Source of the DNA: an uncultured Acidobacteriota bacterium
Lineage (GTDB): Bacteria; Acidobacteriota; Vicinamibacteria; Vicinamibacterales; UBA8438
Reading direction: 5' to 3'
DNA length: 16,555 nucleotides
Assembly: GCA_913043805.1 (NCBI GenBank)
Contig: CAJWMX010000016.1
Location: forward strand, 1-16,555
Positions within the stretch are counted from its first letter, which is position 1; each line of letters starts with the position of its first letter. The translations under genes and the position numbers were made by a program. This document shows, one piece after another, positions 6,015-12,886 of this stretch. A model generated the notes under the pieces. It saw only the letters and a list, made by a program, of their open reading frames with translations. It searched no databases and was not told where the DNA came from.

Positions 6015-7676
6015 TCAATCGAGCAGCTCGTCGCCCGTGTCACCCAGCATCAAGGTGCGATGCAGCCACAGCGGTAGCGAGCCTTGCCCGAGTAGCCGGT
6101 CGTGGAACGACTTCAATGAAAAGCCCGAGCCCTCGCGCGCCTGCACATCGTCGCGTAGCTTGAGCAGCATCAGACGGCCGGTGGCGTAGAGCGCATAGGC
6201 CGGGTCGAACGTGCCACGCTCGGCTTCTCGCCGGGCGCTGCCTTCCTCGAGATACGCCTCTTCGCAGAAGAAGCGGACACTCTGCTCGACCGACATGTCC
6301 TCGGCGTGCAGGCGGATGCCCACCACCATGCGCGCCACCCGCAGGAGCGCCTCGGCAATCTGTCCCAGCTCGATGGCGCTATCGTCCCAGCCGAGACCTG
6401 CCTCCACCATCATCTGCTCGCTGTAGTGCGCCCAGCCCTCGATGAAGGACACGGGCGCGAACAGGATGGACTTCCGGAGCGGCCGCTCGATCTGACGCTG
6501 ATGGCGGAAATGGAGGAAATGGCCTGGATACGCCTCGTGCACCGACACCGACCAGAGGGAGGCGTGATTGAGATCCCGGAGATGCTCCTGAGCCCGTTCG
6601 ACCGACCATGACGGGTCGACGTCGGTCACGTAGTAATACGAGGGCATCGGCCGTGGCTCGAACGGCCCGGGCGTCCAGACACTGGCGAAGGTCCAGCGGT
6701 AGAACTCCGGGGTCGGCGCCACGATGACCTGGTCTTCCTCGGGCAGCGTCACGAGGTTGTTCCGCTCGATGAACTGGCGGAGGTCGCCGAGTTGCCCACG
6801 GACCGTCTCCACCAACTGTCCCGGCTCGGGGTGACGGCTCTTGACCTTGTCCCACACCGCGCCCGGCTCAGCCTTGGCATCGATGCTCGCGGCGACTTCC
6901 TGAAAGCGCCCCTGCAACCGACCGAGCTCGCGCTCGGCGATCACCAGCAGACGGTCCGCGTCGAGGGAGATGCCGTCCTGATATCGGAGTCGACCCTCGA
7001 ACCGCTCGCGACCCAGACGGAACGTGGAGCGGCTGCGCGGGGCCAACGTGTCCCGGAGGTGCGTCACGTATGCGCGGATGGCGTCGCTGGCCTCGGTCGC
7101 GGCATCGGCCAGGTCACCCAGCAGATGAAGATCCTCGAGCGCGCGAAAGGCTCGCGGCAGGTCGCGCTCGATGAAGGTGACCACCCCCTCGAACGTCTCG
7201 GCGCCCGTCTTGATGAAGATGCCGGGGGGATCCTCAACGTTCGCGTGCGCGGCTTCGATCAACTTCGGCGTCTGCCGTAGTTTCGAGACGACGCGCCGGG
7301 CACGCTCCTCGACCGGGGCGTACTCGAACAAGGTTTGTCCGGCGAGCGTCGTCGCCAGCAGCTCGGCGTAGTGCTGCGGGTCGCGCTCCCAGGGGCGGAC
7401 CTCCTCGAGCTCGAACAGACGACCGCGGATGTGGTCGGCCAGCATGCGCCGCTCGAGCTGCTCCTCCGCGGTCAGGGTGCGGGTGGAGATCCGGTCTAGT
7501 CGTCGGACAAACCCGCCGAGCTCTCGTGTCTCGTTATCGATGGCCGGCCGGCTCAAGTCCTCGATCCGGTCATCGTGCGCATGAACGCCATCGGCCGCCG
7601 CGGCCGTGGGCGATTGCTCATGCAGGTAGTCGAGATACTCGTGGGCAAAGTGGGAAAGCGGTTCCGATGTGCTCAT
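6015..7676 (-). CDS. DUF885 family protein, probable zinc-dependent peptidase
   Basis: The product is 553 residues from the ATG at 7676. The frame is open further back to 7775, but those codons give a Pro/Arg-rich stretch unlike a protein start, whereas MSTSEPLSHFAHEYLDYL matches a normal helical opening of the family. The likely metal site is HEAYPGH (H380, E381, H386), an HExxxGH pattern, with a further acid in FIEGWAHYSEQ (E413). Other DUF885-like features are PSYYYVTDVDPS, helix-rich N-terminal segments, and GRLMLLKLRDD near the end. DUF885 proteins are thought to be metallopeptidases; substrate and role are unknown. No signal peptide is seen, so it should be cytoplasmic. It diverges from rsmI across a short spacer with a GC-rich palindrome and runs into the FmdB gene downstream. 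A DUF885 assignment is secure; peptidase activity is inferred. Confidence 0.88.
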   Translation of the reverse strand: MSTSEPLSHFAHEYLDYLHEQSPTAAAADGVHAHDDRIEDLSRPAIDNETRELGGFVRRLDRISTRTLTAEEQLERRMLADHIRGRLFELEEVRPWERDPQHYAELLATTLAGQTLFEYAPVEERARRVVSKLRQTPKLIEAAHANVEDPPGIFIKTGAETFEGVVTFIERDLPRAFRALEDLHLLGDLADAATEASDAIRAYVTHLRDTLAPRSRSTFRLGRERFEGRLRYQDGISLDADRLLVIAERELGRLQGRFQEVAASIDAKAEPGAVWDKVKSRHPEPGQLVETVRGQLGDLRQFIERNNLVTLPEEDQVIVAPTPEFYRWTFASVWTPGPFEPRPMPSYYYVTDVDPSWSVERAQEHLRDLNHASLWSVSVHEAYPGHFLHFRHQRQIERPLRKSILFAPVSFIEGWAHYSEQMMVEAGLGWDDSAIELGQIAEALLRVARMVVGIRLHAEDMSVEQSVRFFCEEAYLEEGSARREAERGTFDPAYALYATGRLMLLKLRDDVQAREGSGFSLKSFHDRLLGQGSLPLWLHRTLMLGDTGDELLD

Positions 7677-7709
7677 GCGTGTCGGTGCGGCGCGAACGCA
7701 GCGAGTGGT

Positions 7710-7727
7710 CCGGCCGATTACGGCCGG
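7710..7727. repeat. Perfect inverted repeat in the DUF885/rsmI spacer
   Basis: CCGGCCG-ATTA-CGGCCGG has a 7-bp perfect stem and a 4-nt loop. It lies in the divergent spacer, 34 nt before the DUF885 ATG. No T-run follows on either strand, so it is not an intrinsic terminator. It could be an operator or simply a GC-rich palindrome. Confidence 0.4.
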
Positions 7728-7792
7728 AGGGTGGCCAGGCATCGCCGGCGCCCCGAGATGGTCGGGACCCGGCACGGGCGTGACTCCCTGAA

Positions 7793-7801
7793 TGTTACAA
7801 T
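7793..7801 (+). promoter_or_regulatory. Candidate extended -10 for rsmI (TGTTACAAT)
   Basis: TG-T-TACAAT is a good extended -10. It would start transcription near 7808, upstream of the rsmI ATG at 7862 and of an in-frame GTG at 7826. There is no good -35 box. Confidence 0.45.
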
Positions 7802-7861
7802 AGCCGGCCCTCGACCGGTGTTCTGGTGTTCGGTCCAGCCGCCGCCGGGCCCTTCCTCACG

Positions 7862-8695
7862 ATGGCCGGCACCCTCTATCTGGTCGCCACCCCGATCGGC
7901 AATCTCGAAGACATTACCCTGCGCGCGCTCCGGTTACTTGGAGAAGTGGACCTGGTCGCGGCCGAGGACACCCGGCGCACGTCCATCCTCCTTCGGCATC
8001 ATGGAATCAAGACCCGCACGACCAGCCTGCACGCTCACAACGAGGACCGCAAGACGCCGGCGCTCGTGGAGAGGCTCGTTGACGGTGACTCCATAGCGCT
8101 GGTGTCCGATGCAGGCACCCCGCTCGTCTCCGATCCCGGACGTGGCCTGGTGCAGGCCGCGCAGAAAGCCGGAGTCACGGTGGTACCGATCCCGGGGGCA
8201 TCGGCTCCAATCGCGGCGCTGGTGGCATCGGGCGCGCCAACAACCTGCTTCCGATTTGTCGGGTTCCCGCCGCGCAAGCTGGGGGAACGTCGCACGTGGT
8301 GCGAGTCGCTGGTCGCGGCGAGCGACACCACCGTCTTCTTCGAAGCGCCACACCGACTCGAGACGACGCTGCGGCTGTTGAGCGAGACGATACCGGATCG
8401 CCAGATCGCGGTGTGTCGTGAAATCACGAAATTGCACGAGGAATTGGTCATTGGACCTATTTCAGCCATTGTCGACCAGCTCTCGCGAGCGCGCGGAGAG
8501 TATACCTGCGTGGTGTGGCCCGCCGATCAGGCCTTGGCGGTGCCTCCAGTCCGTCCGACCGCGGAGGAACTGGCCGCCGAAGTCGTGGCCGTCGCCGAAG
8601 TACGCGGCTCGCGCCGGCTCGCCCTGAAGGATCTGGCGCAGAAATATGGGCTCTCGCGTCGCGAGCTGTACTCCATAGTTGAATCAACCAAATAA
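7862..8695 (+). CDS. rsmI: 16S rRNA 2'-O-methyltransferase (C1402)
   Basis: RsmI uses S-adenosylmethionine to methylate the ribose of C1402 in the ribosomal decoding centre. From the ATG at 7862 the protein has 277 residues, close to the usual 280-290. The tetrapyrrole-methylase-type fold shows in LYLVATPIGNLEDITLRAL, AAEDTRRTSILLRHHGI, LVSDAGTPLVSDPGRGLV and IPGASAPIAALVASG, then FVGFPPRK, FFEAPHRLETTLRLL and REITKLHEEL. A longer reading from GTG 7826 would add 12 residues (FGPAAAGPF...) of doubtful value. The ATG has no ribosome binding site. The end has a helix-turn-like ALKDLAQKYGLSRRELYSIV that is common in the family. The gene appears to be transcribed from its own extended -10 and is followed by an AT-richer spacer. 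Confidence 0.95.
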   Translation: MAGTLYLVATPIGNLEDITLRALRLLGEVDLVAAEDTRRTSILLRHHGIKTRTTSLHAHNEDRKTPALVERLVDGDSIALVSDAGTPLVSDPGRGLVQAAQKAGVTVVPIPGASAPIAALVASGAPTTCFRFVGFPPRKLGERRTWCESLVAASDTTVFFEAPHRLETTLRLLSETIPDRQIAVCREITKLHEELVIGPISAIVDQLSRARGEYTCVVWPADQALAVPPVRPTAEELAAEVVAVAEVRGSRRLALKDLAQKYGLSRRELYSIVESTK

Positions 8696-8769
8696 GTGTG
8701 TTGAATGACATAAAATTACTGTGCTCGAAGCGCCAGTTGCGGCGGCCAGGCTCCCAACTATGGGTGTCC

Positions 8770-8799
8770 TTGACCGCCGGTTGTAGCGTTTGTTAAGGT
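8770..8799 (+). promoter_or_regulatory. Candidate promoter for the H1-like/TPR gene
   Basis: TTGACC (8770-8775) is separated by 17 nt from TTAAGG (8793-8798), or by 18 nt from TAAGGT. It lies about 45 nt before the ATG in the 147-nt spacer after rsmI. This is the only place in the window where a good -35 box is seen. Confidence 0.5.
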
Positions 8800-8830
8800 T
8801 CCGGCTCGACCCGTCCAGCCCACCAGCGGC

Positions 8831-8836
8831 AAGGAG
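8831..8836 (+). promoter_or_regulatory. Shine-Dalgarno site (AAGGAG)
   Basis: AAGGAG stands 6 nt before the ATG at 8843 and decides this start. Confidence 0.75.
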
Positions 8837-8842
8837 ACCAAG

Positions 8843-9544
8843 ATGGCCAAGCAGCGACGTGCGGCGAGCAAGTCCGCTGCCCGCAGCAAGACTTCCAAGG
8901 CGGCCGCGAAGACCAGCAAGAGCGCCAAGAAGAGCGCGAAGTCGGCGTCCAAGAAGTCGGCGTCCAAGAAGTCGGCGTCCAAGAAGTCGGCGTCCAAGAA
9001 GTCGGCGTCCAAGAAGTCGGCCCCTCGCGCCCCGAAGAAGGCGCCAGTGGTCAATAGCCGGCAGGCGTACGCCAAAGCGGTGGCGCTCTATGAGAAGGGC
9101 GTCAAGTCACTGCAACGGAAGAACTACGACGCCGCGACGACCACGTTCCAGCAGCTGTTGGCGGAGTATCCCGAGGAGCGTGAGCTGCACGAACGGGCTC
9201 GGCTTTACTTGAACGTCTGTGAGCGGCAAGCCAAGCCTCAGGAGAAGGCGCCCCGGACGGTGGACGCCCGGAAGCTCGCGGCAACGGTGGCGCTGAATCG
9301 GCGGGAGGTCGACGAAGCGCTGGCCCTGTTGAAGGGCGCAGCGTCGTCTCACCCGGACGACGACCATCTGCAGTACATGCTGGCGCTTGCGCATGCCCTG
9401 CGCTCCGATGCGGCCGCCAGCGCCACCCATCTCGAACGGGCCATCGAACTGAATCCTTACAACCGGGTTCAGGCGCGGCAGGAACCGGACTTTGATGCCG
9501 TTCGTGACGACGAGCCGATCCAGATACTGCTAGCAGAGCAGTAG
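8843..9544 (+). CDS. Histone-H1-like lysine-rich protein fused to a TPR-like domain
   Basis: The product is 233 residues in two parts. Residues 1-69 are almost only Lys, Ser, Ala and Arg (AKQRRAASKSAARSKTSKAA, then repeated SASKK units at about 34-59 and PRAPKKAP). They resemble the basic tails of bacterial histone H1-like and AlgP-type proteins and are probably disordered and DNA- or RNA-binding. Residues from about 71 to 215 are helical and TPR-like: AYAKAVALYEKGVKSLQRKNYDAATTTFQQLLAEYP, RARLYLNVCERQ, then EVDEALALLKGAASSHPDDDHLQYMLALAHALRSDAAASATHLERAIELNP. The pairing suggests a nucleic-acid-tethered protein-interaction platform, but its function is not known. It has its own promoter and ribosome binding site and precedes glmU by 80 nt. 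The DNA for the tail holds perfect 15-bp repeats, so its length may vary between strains. Confidence 0.8.
   Translation: MAKQRRAASKSAARSKTSKAAAKTSKSAKKSAKSASKKSASKKSASKKSASKKSASKKSAPRAPKKAPVVNSRQAYAKAVALYEKGVKSLQRKNYDAATTTFQQLLAEYPEERELHERARLYLNVCERQAKPQEKAPRTVDARKLAATVALNRREVDEALALLKGAASSHPDDDHLQYMLALAHALRSDAAASATHLERAIELNPYNRVQARQEPDFDAVRDDEPIQILLAEQ
8941..9015 (+). repeat. Five perfect tandem copies of a 15-bp unit
   Basis: The unit GTCGGCGTCCAAGAA occurs five times head to tail without a mismatch and is followed by a partial copy (GTCGGC at 9016). Each unit adds one five-residue block (SASKK) to the basic tail. The number of copies can change in frame without breaking the gene. Confidence 0.97.
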
Positions 9545-9596
9545 GCCGACGCGAGACGGCACCCGCCCGGGTCCGTCCGCATCTGCATGAATCGAC

Positions 9597-9602
9597 TAGA
9601 CT
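9597..9602 (+). promoter_or_regulatory. Weak candidate -10 box (TAGACT) before glmU
   Basis: TAGACT lies 22 nt before the glmU ATG, in the 80-nt spacer after the H1-like gene. There is no -35 box. A weak GGGA at 9617-9620 precedes the start codon by 4 nt. Confidence 0.25.
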
Positions 9603-9624
9603 GAGTTCTGACCGCAGGGAAGGC

Positions 9625-11013
9625 ATGTCGAGCCACGTCGTCGTCCTCGCGGCCGGGCAGGGCACCCGGATGCGTACCACTCTGCCCAAGGTCTTGCACC
9701 GGCTGGCCGGGCTGGCGCTGATCGAGCACGTGCTGCGCGCGGCTTCGTCGCTGTCGCCGGCGAGCGTGGTGGTCGTCGTTGGTCACCAGGCCGATCGCGT
9801 CAAGGCGGGTCTCGACGGGCGCGCCGACCTGGCCTTCGCGCAGCAGTCAGACCAGCGGGGAACCGGACACGCCCTGATGCAGACCGCGCCGCACCTTGGT
9901 AACAAGCGCGGAACGCTGGTGGTGCTCTCGGGCGACGTGCCGCTGATCCGCGCGGACACCCTGCAGCGCTTGGTGGCGACACATGAATCGGCCGGAGCCG
10001 CCATGACGGTGGTCACGGCGACGGTGGATCGTCCCTATGGGTATGGACGGATCGTTCGGACGGAGGGCGCGCTGGCGCGGGTGGTCGAGGAACGTGACGC
10101 ATCGGACGAGCAGCGACGAATCAAGGAGATCAACAGCGGGATCTACGCCTTCGACCTCGAACCGCTGTTCGACGCCCTCGAGACGATCCCGACCGCCGGT
10201 TCGGTGAACGAAATCTACCTGCCGGGGCTCGTCACGCGCTACCGGCGTGAGGGCCGGGCCGTGGAGACGATTTCGGTCGACGATCCGAACGAGGTGCGAG
10301 GGATCAACAGCCAGACCGAACTTGCGGAGGTCAAGCGGATCGTGAGACAGAGCAAGAACGAGGAGTTGATGGCCGAGGGGGTCACGATCGAAGACCCCGC
10401 GACCACCTACATCGATGCGGACGTGACGGTGGGGGCCGACACCGTGGTGCACCCCGGTGTGATTCTCGAAGGCCGGACCCATATCGGAGCCCGGTGCGAA
10501 CTGCATGCCGGCGTGCGGATCGTGGACTCGACCCTCGGAGATGACGTGCTCGTCCGCAATCACTGCGTCATCGAACGAGCGTCGGTGGGAAGCCAGTCCC
10601 GCGTCGGCCCGTTCGCCCATCTCCGTCCCGACACCGAGGTGGGGCGCGACGCCCGTATCGGCAACTTCGTCGAAACCAAAAAGACCACGCTCGGCGACGG
10701 CTCCAAGGCGAGTCACCTCACCTACCTGGGCGACGCGACGATCGGTACCGGCGTGAACGTGGGCGCCGGGACGATCACCTGCAACTACGACGGCACCCAC
10801 AAGCATCCCACCACCATCGGCGACCGGGTGTTCATCGGCAGCGGGACCGAGCTGGTCGCGCCGGTCACGCTGGGCGACGACGCCTACGTGGGCGCGGGGT
10901 CGACGATCACCGAGGATGTGCCGACCGGTGCGCTGGGTGTCGCCCGGGGACGTCAGGTCAACAAAGAAGGCTGGGTCGCGAGCCGCGGGTCCAGCGGCCG
11001 ACGCGACGACTGA
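9625..11013 (+). CDS. glmU: Bifunctional GlmU: GlcN-1-P acetyltransferase / GlcNAc-1-P uridyltransferase
   Basis: GlmU makes UDP-GlcNAc, the precursor of peptidoglycan and lipid A, in the cytoplasm. The 462 residues match the usual length of about 455. The N-terminal pyrophosphorylase domain (about 1-230) shows VVLAAGQGTRMRTTLPKVLHRL, QRGTGHALMQT, VLSGDVPLI, YGYGRIVR, VVEERDAS and KEINSGIYAFD. A left-handed beta-helix of hexapeptide repeats (about 255-450) carries the acetyltransferase: VGPFAHLRPDTEVG, IGNFVETKKTTLGDGSKASHLTYLGD, GAGTITCNYDGTHKHPTTIG and FIGSGTELVAPVTLG. All key motifs are present. glmS starts 3 nt after the stop, so GlmS and GlmU, which act two steps apart in the same pathway, are co-transcribed. 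Confidence 0.97.
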   Translation: MSSHVVVLAAGQGTRMRTTLPKVLHRLAGLALIEHVLRAASSLSPASVVVVVGHQADRVKAGLDGRADLAFAQQSDQRGTGHALMQTAPHLGNKRGTLVVLSGDVPLIRADTLQRLVATHESAGAAMTVVTATVDRPYGYGRIVRTEGALARVVEERDASDEQRRIKEINSGIYAFDLEPLFDALETIPTAGSVNEIYLPGLVTRYRREGRAVETISVDDPNEVRGINSQTELAEVKRIVRQSKNEELMAEGVTIEDPATTYIDADVTVGADTVVHPGVILEGRTHIGARCELHAGVRIVDSTLGDDVLVRNHCVIERASVGSQSRVGPFAHLRPDTEVGRDARIGNFVETKKTTLGDGSKASHLTYLGDATIGTGVNVGAGTITCNYDGTHKHPTTIGDRVFIGSGTELVAPVTLGDDAYVGAGSTITEDVPTGALGVARGRQVNKEGWVASRGSSGRRDD

Positions 11014-11016
11014 GCC

Positions 11017-12861
11017 ATGTGCGGCATCATCGGGTACATCGGCAACAAACCGGTCGTGCCGGTCCTCCTCGACGGTCTCCGTCGACTGGAGTATCGCGGC
11101 TATGACTCGGCCGGGGTCGCGCTCGTCAAGGACGGCGAGATCGAGACTCGTCGGAGCGCGGGCAAGCTGGCTCGCCTCGAAGAAGCCATCGCCGACCAGC
11201 CGGTCGAGGGGGAGTTCGGCCTGGGTCACACGCGGTGGGCCACCCACGGGCGGCCGACCGAGGAGAACGCTCACCCCCACCGCGACTGCTCGGGCCGTAT
11301 CGTCGTGGTCCACAACGGCATCATCGAGAACTACCTCGACCTGAAGCGGGAGCTCGAGAGCGAGGGCCACCGCTTCGAGACCGAGACCGACACCGAGGTG
11401 ATCGCGCATCTCGTCGAGCGGGAGATGGGTGACGACGGGCTGGAACAGGCGGTCCGACGCGCGTTGCGGGGCGTCACCGGACTGTTCGGTCTGGTGTTGC
11501 TTAGCGCCGACGACCCGCAGAAGCTCGTGGCGGTACGCCAGGGCCCCCCCATCCTGATCGGCATGGGCGAGCGCGAGTATCTCGTGGCTTCCGACGTTCC
11601 CGCCGTGCTGAGCCACACGCGCGACGTGGTGTTCCTCGGCGAGGGCGAGATGGCGACGATCACCCCCTCAGGGGTGACATTCACCGACTTCGACGGCGAG
11701 GCGGTCGACGTCGACACGCAACGGATCACGTGGGACCCGGTGATGGCCGAGAAGGCCGGCTACAAGCACTTCATGCTCAAGGAGATCTTCGAGCAGCCCT
11801 GGGCCGTCCAGGAAACGGTGCTGGGCCGCGCCTCGCTCGACTCGGGACGCGTCTTTCTGGGCGAGCTCGAGGTGCCGGACGACCGGCTCCGGTCGATCGA
11901 CCGGATCGTGATTCTGGCCTGCGGGACGTCATGGCATGCCGGTCTGGTCGGCAAGTTCATGATCGAGCAGCTGTCGGGCGTCCCGGTCGAAGTCGACTAC
12001 GGCTCCGAGTACCGCTATCGCGACCCGATCGTGACGTCCAACACGCTCACGGTCGTCATCACGCAGTCCGGAGAAACCGCCGACACCCTGGCGGCGCTCC
12101 GCGAGGCCAAGGGCAAGGGCGCGGCCAGCGTCGCCATCTGCAATGTCGTGGGTAGCATGGCGACACGGGAGGCGGACGGCACCGTGTACACCCACGCGGG
12201 ACCCGAGATCGGCGTCGCATCGACCAAGGCGTTCACCTCGCAGCTGGTCGCCCTGCACCTGCTTGCTCTCTATCTGGGGCAAGTACGGGGCGTGTTGTCG
12301 CCGGACGTCGTGCGCGGCCAGGTCGACGACCTCAGCCACCTCCCCCGGCTGATCGAGCAGGCGTTGCGGTGTGATGAGGCGATTCAGGAGATCGCGCAGC
12401 GCTTCTACGCCTATCGCGACTTCCTGTACCTGGGTCGAGGTATCACCTACCCCATCGCGCTCGAAGGCGCGCTAAAGCTCAAGGAGATCTCCTACATCCA
12501 CGCTGAAGGCTATCCGGCCGGCGAGATGAAGCATGGCCCAATCGCGCTCATCGACGAGCAGATGCCGGTGGTCGCGTTGCTGCCGGGCGGGCCGGTCTTC
12601 GAGAAGATGGCCTCCAATCTGCAACAAGCCAAGGCCCGGGGCGGAGTCGTGCTGGCGGTGGCGGAAGAGAGCCAGCAGGAAGCCGGAACCCTGATCGACT
12701 CGGACCACGACGCCCTCATCACCGTGCCCACCGCTTCCCCTCTCCTCGCGCCCATCGTGATGGTGGTGCCACTTCAGCTGCTGGCCTATCACGTCGCGGT
12801 GCGACGTGGGTGCGACGTCGACCAACCGCGCAACCTGGCCAAGAGCGTGACCGTGGAGTGA
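11017..12861 (+). CDS. glmS: Glutamine-fructose-6-phosphate aminotransferase (isomerizing)
   Basis: GlmS converts fructose-6-phosphate and glutamine to glucosamine-6-phosphate, the entry step of amino-sugar synthesis. The 614 residues agree with the family (about 609). The class II glutaminase domain starts with the nucleophile Cys right after the initiator Met (MCGIIGYIG), then RRLEYRGYDSAGVAL, GHTRWATHGRPTEENAHPH, VVHNGIIENY and FETETDTEVIAHLVE. Two SIS sugar-isomerase domains follow: CGTSWHAGLVGKF, DYGSEYRYRD, ITQSGETADTLAALREAKGKG and GVASTKAFTSQL; then YLGRGITYPIALEGALKLKEISYIHAEGYPAGEMKHGPIALID. The C-terminus is the typical DVDQPRNLAKSVTVE. It sits 3 nt after glmU without a ribosome binding site, consistent with translational coupling. 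There is no room for a glmS ribozyme. Confidence 0.98.
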   Translation: MCGIIGYIGNKPVVPVLLDGLRRLEYRGYDSAGVALVKDGEIETRRSAGKLARLEEAIADQPVEGEFGLGHTRWATHGRPTEENAHPHRDCSGRIVVVHNGIIENYLDLKRELESEGHRFETETDTEVIAHLVEREMGDDGLEQAVRRALRGVTGLFGLVLLSADDPQKLVAVRQGPPILIGMGEREYLVASDVPAVLSHTRDVVFLGEGEMATITPSGVTFTDFDGEAVDVDTQRITWDPVMAEKAGYKHFMLKEIFEQPWAVQETVLGRASLDSGRVFLGELEVPDDRLRSIDRIVILACGTSWHAGLVGKFMIEQLSGVPVEVDYGSEYRYRDPIVTSNTLTVVITQSGETADTLAALREAKGKGAASVAICNVVGSMATREADGTVYTHAGPEIGVASTKAFTSQLVALHLLALYLGQVRGVLSPDVVRGQVDDLSHLPRLIEQALRCDEAIQEIAQRFYAYRDFLYLGRGITYPIALEGALKLKEISYIHAEGYPAGEMKHGPIALIDEQMPVVALLPGGPVFEKMASNLQQAKARGGVVLAVAEESQQEAGTLIDSDHDALITVPTASPLLAPIVMVVPLQLLAYHVAVRRGCDVDQPRNLAKSVTVE

Positions 12862-12886
12862 AGATCTCCGTTCCGTCGGGCGGGTC

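Noticed and set aside
7677..7775. Longer N-terminus for the DUF885 protein
   Set aside because: The extra 33 codons give a Pro/Arg-rich stretch overlapping the spacer palindrome; MSTSEPLSHF is a better start.
8941..9021. CRISPR array
   Set aside because: The units are 15 bp, head to tail with no spacers, and lie inside a coding sequence.
11010..11020. glmS ribozyme or riboswitch upstream of glmS
   Set aside because: Only 3 nt separate glmU from glmS, so there is no room for one.
9847..11616. A 589-codon open frame on the minus strand across glmU and glmS
   Set aside because: It is antisense to two fully conserved genes. Its His/Asp/Val-rich translation has no domain and follows from GC-rich codon structure.
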